Source of the DNA: Diadophis punctatus similis
Taxonomy: Eukaryota > Chordata > Lepidosauria > Squamata > Dipsadidae
Direction of reading: 5' to 3'
Assembly: GCA_023053685.1 (NCBI GenBank)
Contig: JALIGW010000022.1
Location: 2,797,001-2,861,000, forward strand
DNA length: 64,000 bases
The position numbers were made by a program, and so were the translations under genes. Under the pieces are notes generated by a model. It worked only from the letters and a program-made list of their open reading frames with translations, did no database searches and was not told the DNA's origin. Within the stretch, counting starts at the first letter, position 1. Each line of letters begins with the position of its first letter. Positions 11,006-55,697 of this stretch are shown here, one piece after another.

Positions 11006-11406
11006 CAGGCAATCCTCGACTTATGACCACAAAGGCGCCCAAAATTTCCATTGCTCGGCGAGACGTAAGGTTCTTAAGTAGGTTTTGCCCCATTTTACGA
11101 CCTTTCTGGCTGCAGTCGTTAAGTGAATCACTGCGGTTGTTAAGTCAGCAACACGGTTCTGAGGCAAATCTGGCTTCCCCATTGATTTTGCTGGTCAGAA
11201 GGTCGCCAAAGATGATCACATGACCCCGGGACATGGCAACTGTCATAAGTACATGCCAGTTGCCAAGTGTTCCAACTTTGATCACATGGCCACAAGGAGG
11301 CAGCAGGGGATGGAAGTGTGAAGGCCGGCCGTGTGTGCCTTTTTTTCAATGCCGTTGTAACTTCGAATGGTCGCTAAATGAAAGGTGGTAAGTCGAGGAC
11401 TACCCG
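11006..11406 (-). mobile_element. Tigger-like MITE just upstream of RASGRP4 exon 1
   Basis: Nearly full length, CAGGCAATCCTCGACTTATG to AAGTCGAGGACTACCCG. It ends 140 bases before the first coding exon. Confidence 0.85.
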
Positions 11407-11546
11407 TAGTTATTGCTATGTTAAAGGTCTTTGTCCACGGACGTATTGACTTGGCGATGGTCCGTGAGTCATTGGTTTGATTTTTTCTTGGATTCTCTTA
11501 GATTTGCTGTTGACGAAGGCCAATAGCACAGCTGTTGCTTTTGCAG

Positions 11547-11574
11547 GAGATCGCGGACCGAGGCCGCTGGTAAG
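11547..11574 (+). other. RASGRP4: RASGRP4 5' UTR part of the first coding exon
   Basis: A good acceptor (pyrimidine-rich tract ending TTTTGCAG at 11546) is followed by 28 bases of leader before the ATG at 11575. The leader is therefore spliced, and transcription starts further upstream. The first in-frame ATG after the acceptor is the one chosen as start. Confidence 0.6.
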
Positions 11575-38459
<26,885 letters not shown>

Positions 38460-38850
38460 GTCAGCTTATCTGTCGGTTGGTGTTCTCTGCCACGAACTCT
38501 AGGAACTTAAGAGATCTTTCCTGACGGGCAAGCGTGGAGCCTCGATGTGCCAGAGAGCAGAAGGGACTGGCGGAGGAAGCCATCAGCTGAAAAATTAAAA
38601 CGGCAAAGAAGAAGAAAATTTGGGAGCTGAGAATAGATGCTGTCCTAGGGGTTGTTGTTTTTTTGTTAATTTCCAGCTGAGGATCTTTGGTTAACCATTT
38701 TTGCAGTCCTAGAAGGAACAATACCACGCAGCTTCGGATTTGTAATTTATTTATTATGGGTTTTTTTTAAAAAATGTACGAGCTGCCCCATTTTATGGCT
38801 CTGGCAACTTTGGGGGATTTGTAAATAAAGAGCACAACTCAGGGAATACA
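38460..38850 (+). other. RASGRP4: RASGRP4 3' UTR with AATAAA at 38824-38829
   Basis: Unique sequence follows the stop codon. The first good polyadenylation hexamer, AATAAA, lies about 365 bases downstream in GTAAATAAAGAGCAC, so the transcript probably ends near 38845. FAM98C converges from the other side. Confidence 0.7.
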
Positions 38851-39028
38851 TACCAGCCATATTGATATTCCTAACCTAAAAGTAACCTGTTTGAATATCC
38901 CTGAGAAAAATCACAAGGCGAAGTGGGGCCGAGCTTCAAATCCAATGACCAGTTGTTCAATCACGTAGGCCGGCTGCAAAATACACAGAAATCTATGGAC
39001 CACACCACGAGGAGAGGTCCGCCTGCAG

Positions 39029-39550
39029 CTTTAAGATGGGTGGACTTCAACTCCCAGAATTCCCCACCCAGTGTGCTTTTAAGATTGATGGACTTCAACT
39101 CCCAGAATTCCCCAGCCAGCGTGCTTTTAAGATGGGTGGACTTCAACTCCCAGAATTCCTCAGCCACCAAGCTTTTAAGATAGGTGGACTTCAACTCCCA
39201 GAATTCCCCAGCCACCAAGCTTTTCAGATGGGTGGACTTCAACTCCCAGAATTCCCCAGCCACCAAGCTCTTAAGATAGGTGGACTTCAACTCCCAGAAT
39301 TCCTTAGCCACCAAGCTTTTAAGATAGGTGGACTTCAACTCCCAGAATTCCCCAATCAGCAAGCTTTTAAGATGGGTGGACTTCAACTCCCAGAATTCCC
39401 CAGCCACCAAGCTTTTAAGATGGGTGGACTTCAACTCCCAGAATTCCTCAGCCACCAAGCTTTTAAGATGGGTGGACTTCCAACTCCCAGAATTCCCCAG
39501 CCAGCGTGCTTTTACGATGGGTGGACTTCAACTCCCAGAATTCCCTCGCC
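39029..39550 (+). repeat. Tandem array of about 44-bp units derived from the palindromic hAT MITE arm
   Basis: Twelve units of GGTGGACTTCAACTCCCAGA plus ATTCCCCAGCCACCAAGC plus TTTTAAGAT. It lies between the converging 3' ends of RASGRP4 and FAM98C. Frames across it are artefacts. Confidence 0.92.
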
Positions 39551-40431
39551 CAAAACTCTACGCAACCAACCAGAAGGCAGAAAAAATAAACGTTTTATTT
39601 TGAACAGGACTCTTTACACAGCAAGAGTTTGGGTTGAATGAGAACAATATCAGAGATCTGAGCTGTGCTAGCGATCCCAGAATGTTAAATTTCAACCACG
39701 TCTATTTGTCCCATCCCCAAACAACACCCGACACCCCCTTTTTTTTTAAATACAAAAGGCCATTTGGGCCATCAATACATATGATCATCCTAGACCTCCC
39801 AGATATAAAAGCCACAATTCCCTTATTCCCAAGCCAGGGAAGCTAAGCAGATACGTTGACTGGAGATTAAGAATGTTCTAGTCTTCCTCTAGAAAAAAAG
39901 CATCAGGTTCAAAAAAAAAAAAAACAAGATAACCAACGAGGAGAAAAGAGGCACCTCCCCCTCCAATAATACCCCCCCACCCAAAACAACTTATGCATTT
40001 CTGCTTCGGAATTAAGAGATAACCTAATTTGGAATCTTTCTTTACAGTAAAAATCTAGATTGATCTTATCCTTTTCCCACTGCTAGGCACCCCATTCCGT
40101 GACGTTTAGAGTGAAAATAAACCCCAAATACAAAATACTTATTTTGGTTTTCAGACAGCCAAGAAATGCTTAGTGGCTTCCCGGCCTTTAAAGCAAGCCA
40201 GCTGCTATGGCACGTAGCCTGCCTTCCCCACAGCTTAGCAGAGTTATGCCTCTCCTGAAGTCGGCGAGATCTTTGGATGATGGGAGTTTGCCTTATGGCA
40301 CATCTGGAGTGCCAAAGGACCACATCCTTATTTAAAGGTGCCTTTCTGTGAGAATCCGTAGCGCTTCCTTCATTTCACACTTTCTGGCCACGTCAACCCA
40401 CAGCAGCCGGTTTCATACCCGGCCTCTGGCC
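39551..40431 (-). other. FAM98C: FAM98C 3' UTR and intergenic gap
   Basis: Mostly unique sequence. A minus-strand AATAAA (TTTATT at 39594-39599 on the plus strand) is a possible FAM98C polyadenylation signal about 830 bases past the stop; a nearer one was not seen. Confidence 0.4.
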
Positions 40432-46859
<6,428 letters not shown>

Positions 46860-47589
46860 GTCTCCACAGGAATCCGCCCCCCCTCCCTCGAACCGAGCGC
46901 CGCTCGCGCAAGAAGCCCTGCAATCCCGCCCCTCAAGCAGAGGCGGCTTTCCCCATTGGCTGAGCCGTCCGGGCTCTTCCTACAAACGTCAAACACCGCC
47001 CACCAGGCCCGCCAATGACAGCACGGGCTTGACCCGCGAGCCGCCAATCCGAGGCGCCCCTAGCCCGGCGCGGCGCCTGTGATTGGCCGACGGCGATCAT
47101 AGCAACCGAGGGGCTCCTCCCACTGTGCTTGGCTTGCTTCCCGGCCAATCGAGAGTTCCTCCTTGCGGTGAGGGATTTAAAAAAAAAAAGAATTGCATCT
47201 CAGAACGCCCGCGACACTCTTCAGCCAATGGGAAGGCGCCCTCGCTGACGCCCCCCTCTTCACTATGGCAACGTGCCAGACAAAGGAGAGTATAGGGAAA
47301 AAAGTATCAATCGCCGACCAATCAGAGCGCGCGGCCGGCTGCGGGGGCGGCCTTTGGAGGAACAGCTGGCCACCGGGTTCCTTACGCGCTTCCCGGGAAG
47401 GGGCGCTTCTAAAGCTCTGCCGGCGAGGGGCCGCGTGTTTCTGAGCGCGTGCAGAGTTCTTCCTTTGAGGCCCGGCTTTCTTCTCAGGGGAGGCATAGGT
47501 TTTACGTGTGTATGCACAAACATGCGTGTATGCACATAGGGGGTGTTCACGCGCTCCCATTCTGTGTCTAAGTGGCAACTGGTCCGAGT

Positions 47590-47870
47590 TGTATTAAGAG
47601 GCTAAAGAACTCCCTAAATATTTTTTCCTCTATTTAATTGTTGCCAATCTTAATTTTAATGCTTTGAATTGTGTTTTTATGCTATTGTAAGCCGCCCAGA
47701 GTCCCTCCAGATAGTGGCGGGAATATAAATTGAATAAGAAAATTAGAACAGCATTTTTTTCTCCTTATGTGACCTTAATTTTAATGCCTTTATTAACACT
47801 ATGGTAAGCCTCCCAGAGTCACTTGAGATAACGGTGGCAATATAAATTTAATCAATAAATAAAATGATTG
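47590..47870 (+). mobile_element. Two L2-like LINE 3' ends
   Basis: TTGTAAGCCGCCCAGAGTCC then GGCGGGAATATAAATTGAAT (to 47730), followed by a second, diverged copy (GTAAGCCTCCCAGAGTCACT, AATAAATAAA). Confidence 0.75.
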
Positions 47871-47879
47871 TTTTTTTCC

Positions 47880-49180
47880 CTTTCTCCAATTGGAGGTGGA
47901 GACCCTCTGAGAGCTGAATGCAAGGAAATTTCATTTTAATGTGTGCCGATTAGTGTACATTCAAAATGACAATAAACTTATTCTAAGTCTATTCACCTAA
48001 AGAATTCAAGAGGTGTGATGTGTGAGGTAGAGGATGGAAACTGAATTCAGATTTTAAACAGCTACCGGTATGTTCAACCAACCAACCAAAACAGAATTCT
48101 ACAGCACTTGTCAGTATGGAGTTTTAAAATTGCAACTGAGAGTGAAACAGACGCTTGTGGACTAGTAACTTGGATCAGTCTTGTTTATGACCATGACTGT
48201 AGTTTATTAGCCTTAGATGATGATGGCTTTTCCAATCCAAGGAAACTGATGTTTACCTCTGCCCAAGATTTTAGAGGGGAGCAAGAGAAAAGGATTACAC
48301 CATGAAAGTTTTAAAATTGGTGTTTTAAAATTTATGTTGTTGCTGGAAAAGAAACCCTTTCAATATGCGGCGAGGATAAGAATGGGAAGGCCAGGCTTCT
48401 TCCGTTAAGTGTCATGTTTTTTTTTCCTTTTTAATTTACAATTGTACAGTTTTAAATAATAAGAGCATATTCTTCCAGTGCCCTTCCAGTGCCATTCTTT
48501 TAAAAATATTTTTTTAAATACACAGAAATTCCAAGACCGAATATACAAATCTGATAAAATACTTAAAAACAGGAAAGAAAATTAGCTTGGCAACCGCATT
48601 AGGAGAAAGGAAAAAAAATATATGGAACATAAACTTGTGGTCTCGTTTCCGTTGACCCCTTTCCTTCCCAAAGACCTAAAACAGAAAGAAAGCAACTGCC
48701 CACTGGTAGGTAGCCTCTTGCAGGATGGGACCCCCTTTCGCCCCATCCGCCAGCCTTCCCCGTTCCCCCCATCTCAAGGTCTGCCCCGGTTTTTAGCACA
48801 GCCTTCCCTTGCAGAGAGCTGGCATGTCATCTAGGCATTCGGAGAATTGCAATCCTAACCGTGGATTCCGTGCAATCCCGAGGATGGGGTGGCTGAAGCA
48901 GTTGCCCCACGGATGAAAGGCAGCCTCTGAAATTCAGCAGTTTGCCAGCTTAGTTCTGGACCCAAGCAAGAAATTAGAAACACAAATAAATAGGAGTCGG
49001 AGCTGAGAAAAATTTGGACACGTGCCAGTAGAATTCGATAGGTGAATTCTCTGAATGGGATTGAGTTGGACTTAAATCTGTGTTGCTAATCAAGAGAGAT
49101 TGGGACCACAAGGAAAAGAAAGAAAGGGGGAAGGCAATCCCCTTAATTTGTGTAAATTTTTAGGTTGACAGAGTCAAGGA
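47880..49180. other. Intergenic sequence, mostly unclassified
   Basis: A/T-rich, no exon or clear repeat recognised. Some of it may be SPRED3 distal 3' UTR, but no convincing minus-strand signal was identified. Confidence 0.35.
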
Positions 49181-49185
49181 AGTAC

Positions 49186-49416
49186 GTACAGGTAGTCTTC
49201 GACTTAACAAACCATTCAAATGACCGAATCTACAACAGCACTGGGAAAAAAGTGACTTATGACCATTTTTCACACTGAAGGACCATTGCAGCATCCCTAT
49301 GGTCATGTGATCAAAAATTCAGATGCTTGGCAACTGGCATGTACTTACGACGGTTGCAACATCCTTTGGCAACCTTTAAGTCAATGGGGAAGCCAGATTT
49401 AGTTCCACTAACTTAA
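49186..49416 (+). mobile_element. Tigger-like MITE, 5' part, followed by a palindromic hAT fragment (49418-49490)
   Basis: ACAGGTAGTCTTCGACTTAAC to GGGGAAGCCAGATTTAGT, then an AACTCCCAGAATGGC hairpin. Confidence 0.75.
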
Positions 49417-50334
49417 AACTCCCAGAATGGCTGTCTGGGGAATTCTGGGAGTTGATGTCCACAGGTTTTAAACTTGCCAAGGTTTGGACCCCCCCCTCCT
49501 TCTCCCCAGATAACTCTCCTTAAGAGCACATAGTTCTCGGAGGCTTTGAAGTGCTTAAACTGTGAATCCAATGAGTAAACTGGAATCAGGCATCATTTAC
49601 ATCAGAAGGATTTTTTAAAAAATAACAACAATACTGGGGTTGCGTCAGTAAACTTCCTAACTAAACGACGACGTATTATGGTTCAACCGATCTTTGTGCT
49701 TTGGAGATTTTATCGAAACGGAACACAAGGAGAAAGTGAAGCTTGTATCGATCCCCTCTTGTGAGTTCTGGCCCCTCTTGTGGCTTAGGAAAGGATGCAT
49801 TATTGATGTCAAAAAGGGGGAGAAAGCCCACCTTTGTCGCTTTGTTTTTCTCCCTCCCCCCCATCCCTCCCCATCTCCTGCCCTCCCGCCCCTCAAGTGC
49901 CATTTTCTGCAGCTCAATTCTGCAATTGAAAAACCTTGTAAGGCCAGTTTGGAATGCACAGGACAAAAAAAAATTTTCTCAATAGCCCCGGCTTTAGCAA
50001 GGAATACGCATCCTCTCCAGCCGATCTACATAACAAACAGGAAGATAACAAGGTGTGCTGTTTGTGTTTGTGTATACCCTGTAAACCGAACCCTGTCTGC
50101 GTGAGGAGGAGCCTTTTGAAACAAGCAGTATAAAATCTGAGAAGCAAAACACGTTGATCCGGGCTTTGCTTTCGGGCATGAAGAACCACAAAATCACCAA
50201 AAAGTAGAACTGTATATATTAAGGGCAGGATGCAGGATGCCATCTTAAGTCGTACTAAAGATGTTCCTTTCCCCAAACTGGAATATGCATCTTGTCCCAA
50301 TAATAAATTTTTACCTAAATGAGGAAATCCACTT

Positions 50335-50336
50335 TC

Positions 50337-50363
<27 letters not shown>
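50335..50363 (+). repeat. (CA)n microsatellite
   Basis: About 13 CA units. Confidence 0.92.
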
Positions 50364-50368
<5 letters not shown>

Positions 50369-50506
50369 GTGTTCTCTTCGTCATCCTTCAAATACAAGGT
50401 TTAAAATTCTGGAGACTCCCTAAGCCAGTCTACAGCCAGTCCTCGACTTACAAACGTTCATTTAGTAGCTGAAGTTACAATGGCACTGTAAAAAGTGACA
50501 TATGAC

Positions 50507-50608
50507 CAATGTTCCCTCTGACATTAGAAAATGCCGTGCGGCAGTTGGAAACTGCTGCGTGGCTTTTTCTTATCACGTGCACAGCCGCACAGCTTAGAGG
50601 GAACATTG
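50507..50608. mobile_element. 102-bp hAT MITE, duplication CATATGAC
   Basis: CAATGTTCCCTCTGAC to TTAGAGGGAACATTG; CATATGAC is identical at 50499-50506 and 50609-50616. Confidence 0.92.
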
Positions 50609-50832
50609 CATATGACTCTCTTTCTGACCTAAAACTGTTGCAGCACCCCTGTGGTCACATGATCAAAATCCAGATGCTTGGCAACTGGCATGGACTTATG
50701 ACGGTTGCAGCGTCCGAAGGTCATGTGATCACCTTTTGTGGCCTTCTGACAACCAAAGTCAATGGGGAAACCAGTTTCACTTAAGAACTGCGTTACTAAC
50801 TTAACAACTGCAGTGATTCCCTTAACAATTGG

Positions 50833-50891
<59 letters not shown>

Positions 50892-51030
50892 AAAAGGAAG
50901 GAAGGAAAGAAAGAAAGAAAGAAAGAGAAAGGAAGGAAGGAAGAGAAAGAAAGGAAGGAAGGAAGGAAGAGAAAGAAAGAAAGAAAGAAGAAAGAAAAAA
51001 GAAAGAAAGAAAGGAAAGAAAGAAAGAAAA
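50833..51030 (+). repeat. (GAAA)n/(GGAA)n microsatellite
   Basis: Expanded where other MITE copies read GGCAAGAAAGGTCGTAAAAT, so that short purine run is a plausible seed. Confidence 0.93.
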
Positions 51031-51119
51031 ATATCATAAAATGAGGCAAAACTCACTTTACAACTGCCTTGCTTAGCAACAGACATTTTGGACTCAATTG
51101 TGGTCATCAAGGACTACCC

Positions 51120-52290
51120 ATATTTCGTTGTTGCTTGGGATGGACAAACAGTAAAAGAAAATATAGTGCTTTTCATGTGCTTTTCTCTGCTTAAAGATTT
51201 CATGCGTTCTCACAGGCAACCCCAGTTCCTTAACCCATCCCACATCTTCCATTGGGTTCTGACAAACACAGCCTGAGCAGAAACGACAAGGCAAAAAACT
51301 AAAACATTTAAGAATAAAAATTGCCCTCTTACATTTTAGGTTAAAAACCACCAATTTAAACATTTTATACCAGACTTTAAAAATGACCGCACTGAGGAAT
51401 CAGCCAATCCTCTAGATCAGGGATGTCGGACTTTGACAATTTTTAAGACGTGTGGACTTCAACTCCCAGAATTCCCCAGCCTGCATGGTTGGCTGGGGAA
51501 TTCTGGGAGTTGAAATCCACAGGTCTTAAAGTGGCCAAGATTGGACATCCCTCGGCTAGCCTACAATTTTAACACCTCTAGATGCCGAAAACTCACCTAC
51601 AAAATATCAAGACCCTGATGTTCAAAATTTTAAAACACAGCCTGGGCTATTTTATTTTATTCTTATTTAAAAAAACAACAACAACCATCACCTCTTCCAT
51701 CCGTCCCTTTGCTAGAGGAAATCCTCACATTTGCTTTTAATAAATTATGCAAACCGTACCGTCTGCCTATCAGATTATTTTGCATAATTCCTACAGATTG
51801 GAAGTTTGGGGTTCTTAAAGGAAAAAATTGGTTTTTGCTTTTGAGTCAGGGAGGAAAAGGGATGTGAACTGCTAAGCAGGAAACGGTAAACCTAAATGGA
51901 ACTCAATTAGAGAATTTCTGAAAAATTGAACTCGCAGGATTTTAAGTGCTCTTATTCCCACTGGTGGCTGGACCCGAATATTTCTGACAAACAAGGAAGA
52001 GGTCTCTTTAAGATTTAGGAAAATATTTTCTCAGCCCACCTGAAGACCTAAGATCTGTTGCCTGCAAACCAGATCTTATTTTTCCAGGTAAGCCAAACTC
52101 CATCTCGACACATCCTTAATGCACCAAAGTTTACCCACTTCCACATCTTCCTTGAAATCTTTAACAAAAATATAACCTGGTTAAAAATTTTGTGCGTTTG
52201 CATCAGGCATTGTGTGTTGTGCGTGGTGTGTGCCACCCGGACACATGCAGAAAAAGCTTGTGCCCCATTCTGACGGGTAAAGCACAGAAA
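51120..52290. other. Intergenic sequence with a palindromic hAT MITE at about 51418-51553
   Basis: The MITE reads CAGGGATGTCGGACTTTGAC with complement GATTGGACATCCCT. The rest is unclassified and A/T-rich. Confidence 0.5.
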
Positions 52291-52295
52291 GAAAG

Positions 52296-52375
52296 AAAGA
52301 TTAAGAGAATAACAGAATTGGAAGGGAGGGACCTTGGAGGTCTTCTAGTCCAACCCCCTGCTCAACCAGGCTATC
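52296..52375 (-). mobile_element. CR1-type LINE fragment
   Basis: GAATAACAGAATTGGAAGGG, then GGTCTTCTAGTCCAACCCCC. Confidence 0.8.
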
Positions 52376-52380
52376 GTATA

Positions 52381-52757
52381 CAGGCAGTCCTCGATTTATA
52401 ACCCTTCGTCGAGCGACCGTTCAAAGTGACAATGGCACTGAAAAAGAGGACTTACAACCAATCCTCGCACTTACAACTGTTCAACGTCCTTACTGTCACA
52501 CGATCAACATCTGAGCACTTGGCAACCATCTTGTATTTCTGATGATCGCCATTTGTGACTTTCCAAGCAAAGTCATGGGGTGGGGGGAACGACTGGGACT
52601 TGCTTAACAACTGCATCATTCACGTAACAACTGCAGGGATTCGCTTAGCAACAATGACAAAAAGGTCATAAAATCAGACGCAACTCATTTAACAGCCAGC
52701 TTGGTGAGCCACAGAAATTGTGGTGTCCGTTGTAGCCATCGACTTACTATCTGTAAT
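52381..52757 (+). mobile_element. Tigger-like MITE copy
   Basis: CAGGCAGTCCTCGATTTATA to CATCGACTTACTATCTGTA. Confidence 0.8.
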
Positions 52758-52887
52758 GCAGTTTTTTTTTCTCTGGGAGAAAGACAGGTCTGTCCTTGTT
52801 TCGATACATTTTTAACGGCCGTGTTTGATTTTAGCCTGGAAACGCCCGAGAGACTTCTGTAAGTCTGGGATGCTAACAGTTAACGGT

Positions 52888-53242
52888 ACGGGTAATCCTC
52901 AATTTAAGACCGTTTGTTTAACAACAATTCAAAGCTACATTGACCTCAGGAAAAAAAGTGACTTACGACCTGTCCCCGAAATTACAACCATTGCAACCAC
53001 TCTTGAGGTCACGTGATTGCAATTTTAGGTATTTGGCAACCAACTCGCACCTATGACAGTTGCAGCGTCTTGCGGTCACGTGATCCCAATTTGCGACCTT
53101 CCAACAAGTAAAGTCACCTAACAACTGCGGTATAAAATGGTCATAAAATTAGGTCCAGTCACACAATGACTTACATTACCAACCGTACCGATTTACGATG
53201 GAAATTCCTCTCTCAGATACGGTCGTAAGTCAAGAACTACCA
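52888..53242 (+). mobile_element. Tigger-like MITE copy
   Basis: GGGTAATCCTCAATTTAAGA to GTAAGTCAAGAACTACCAG. Confidence 0.78.
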
Positions 53243-53807
53243 GCACAGGCAACCAGAGTGGTGGGGGTGGGGGAAATCTCAGAAAGAGCAGTCTGATGGT
53301 GAATTAGAAAAAATTGGAGTCCCGAGTAACCGCTAAATGCACAAACATAATCGTGAGAACTTCTGCCCGCCTTCAGGGCAGCCGAATTGATGCCAATCAG
53401 CAACATGCACATCCTTCTCCGGTTGGCGGCAACCGGCAACCCTCCAAAACAAACACAGCCTGAGCAGAAACCTAGAATGCCAAGCAAACGGGCCCCTGGC
53501 TGGAAAAGACAGGAGGGGTTTAATATTATGATTTTTTTAAACCAACCGGGCATCCAAATTGTGTCTCGGACTACAATTTCCAGCAGGCCCAGCTGGAACT
53601 GTGAAAGAGGAGGAGGGGGGGCTGATGCCCCACCAGGCCGGGAAGGTTCAGGGTGGCTGACTTAATGACAAATCCACCACTCTGGTCTTCCTGACCCTCA
53701 CCCTGCCAGCAAGGACTTCTTGTTCAGTTATGGAAAGCAGCCTTTGAAGACAGAGACATGTTCAGCACATCATTAAAACATCATGCAAAAAAACAACCCC
53801 ACCAAAA

Positions 53808-54193
53808 TACAGGTAGTCCTTGACTTACAACAGTTCGTTTAGTGACCGTTCAAAGTTACAATGGCCCTGAAATAAGCGACTTATGACCGTTTTTCACACA
53901 ACTGTTGTAGCGTCCCCATGGTCACGTGATGAAAACTCAGATGCTTGGCAACTGATTCATATTTATGACAGTTGAAGCTTCCCGGGGTCATGTGATTCCC
54001 CGTTTGCGACCTTCGGACAAGCAATAGAGAAGCCAGATTAATTTAACAACCTCGCTGTTAAGAAGTGTAAGTGATTCACTTAACAAATGTGGCAAGAAAG
54101 TTCATAAAATAGGGCAACACTCACTTAACAAATGTCTCACTTAGCAACAGAAATGTTGGGCTCAATTCGGGTCATAAGTCAAGGACTACCTGT
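53808..54193 (+). mobile_element. Tigger-like MITE, near full-length reference copy
   Basis: TACAGGTAGTCCTTGACTTA to AAGTCAAGGACTACCTGTA, with TA at both ends. Used here to orient the family. Confidence 0.88.
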
Positions 54194-54199
54194 ACCCAG

Positions 54200-54983
54200 G
54201 ACTTAAAAAATCCAGACTGTGATGGGTCGGGAAAAGTAAAGGAGAACAGGATAAGATCCAAAAAAGAGAGTCATCGTCCCCTCACCCCTGGTGAGCCCAC
54301 GTCCTACGGGCAACACTATTCCGTCTCAATCTTAAGAAGACATTGGGGGTGTCACAGGGAAGGGGGGGCAAGGAATGCTTTACCTGCCTGATTGGTTTGC
54401 CAAAATACATGGCTGGTCGGTGAGGTCCATCTCGGTGGAGGTTGCCCAAGCCTGCCTTGGACCTATCCAAACATATACAGTAAGGACGGGCGGAGCTTAT
54501 GGATGTTACCGACATCGGTAAAACGCAGGATGCTTTTGGAGTTCATAGTAAACTTTGGTCAAAGTTACGGTGTAGGCCTCTCATTTTGTTTTCCCGAGTT
54601 CATCCTCCCTTTCCTTAAAATAAACCCTTCCCCAAAAATCACCCCTAGAGAGAATATCGCAGGGAGGGGGAAAAAATACGTGCCTGATGCATACTTATGA
54701 CAACATCTGACCATCTTGCTTTCCCTTTCTTGCAATAAAGTAAGTCCCAATTTTGGGACAGAAAATTGTCCCGTGAGGTATCCCAGGAGTGCTGCCAGCC
54801 ATCCTCACCAGGGGTTTTTTTCCTCAAAGGGGTGAAAGGGAATGTGGGAAGGGGAGAGCCAGCTGGGGGAAGGACTAGAACCCCAGCAAGCCTCCATCTC
54901 GGAGGAAAGCTGCCTGGCTTACGCCCGTTGCGGCCTTGGTGGCAAAAAAAACCCCAAATGGCGCACTCGGGAATTGCTCAGTT
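54200..54983 (-). other. SPRED3: Probable SPRED3 3' UTR
   Basis: Unique sequence directly downstream of the stop codon; no clear minus-strand AATAAA was seen in it, so the transcript end is unresolved. Confidence 0.4.
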
Positions 54984-55697
54984 TCACCGGACGGCTTTGT
55001 GCTTGCCACCGCAGCAACCGCAGCGCTCACCGCAGGAGTAGCAGGCGTGGAGGGGTAGGTAGCAGCACATGCACGGGACCACCAAGGAGAGTGTGGCCAG
55101 AGCCAGCCAGCGGATACAGAAGTGCGGGTGGCCGGTGTCGCAGGAACAAGGGTCCGAGTACTCCCCTTCCGAGTCCGACATGCAGTGGTAGAGCATGCTC
55201 TCGGCGCACCACATACAAGTGAATTGGTAGACGCAGTGGCCAATGGGGTCCGGTGCATCCTGGCATTGTCCCCGTCCATTTTCTTCGTTGTTAAAGACAT
55301 CCCGGCAGTAGACGCACCGCGAGGGCACCATGTCCTCTTCCATGCCCATGATGGCTCCAGGGGGCACCTGTGGCGACTGCTGTTGCTCCTTCATCGGTTT
55401 GTGTTTCGTGGGGGAAGAGGCCCCATGGATCCGGCAGGAGGGCGAGGCCTTGGGGTCCTTAAGCCGCCCTTCAGCCCCAGGGGGAAAGCTGTACTCCTTC
55501 TCCCGGGGAGATCGGCTGCCCCGTCCGCCCTTCTCAAAGTGTACGCACAGGTCAATCTTCTCGGGGTCTGGCTGGTGCTTCTGAACCACGGCCCGCCGGT
55601 AGTCCTCGTAGCCTTTGGTAACCCAGGGACAAGGGGTGATGCTCTCCAGCTCCTCCTCATCTGGGAGAGTCAGTTGCTGCAAGGGCTCGGCTTGCAC
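54984..55697 (-). CDS. SPRED3: SPRED3 last coding exon (Kit-binding-like segment and Sprouty domain)
   Basis: Acceptor TTCTCCACTCCCCAG, stop TGA at 54986-54984, 237 residues. Encodes [15 protein letters not shown] and the Sprouty domain [20 protein letters not shown] through [40 protein letters not shown], to [10 protein letters not shown]. Confidence 0.96.
   Translation of the reverse strand: MQAEPLQQLTLPDEEELESITPCPWVTKGYEDYRRAVVQKHQPDPEKIDLCVHFEKGGRGSRSPREKEYSFPPGAEGRLKDPKASPSCRIHGASSPTKHKPMKEQQQSPQVPPGAIMGMEEDMVPSRCVYCRDVFNNEENGRGQCQDAPDPIGHCVYQFTCMWCAESMLYHCMSDSEGEYSDPCSCDTGHPHFCIRWLALATLSLVVPCMCCYLPLHACYSCGERCGCCGGKHKAVR

Larger units (their letters stand above)
50436..51119 (+). mobile_element. 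Tigger-like MITE with an internal hAT MITE and (GAAA)n expansion
   Basis: CAGTCCTCGACTTACAAACG to GGTCATCAAGGACTACCCA. A 102-bp hAT MITE is inserted at 50507-50608, and a (GAAA)n tract at 50833-51030 has expanded inside. Confidence 0.85.

Noticed and set aside
1..11546. RYR1 first exon expected by synteny on the minus strand
   Set aside because: No sequence resembling the conserved RYR1 N-terminus was found; it probably lies beyond the left edge.
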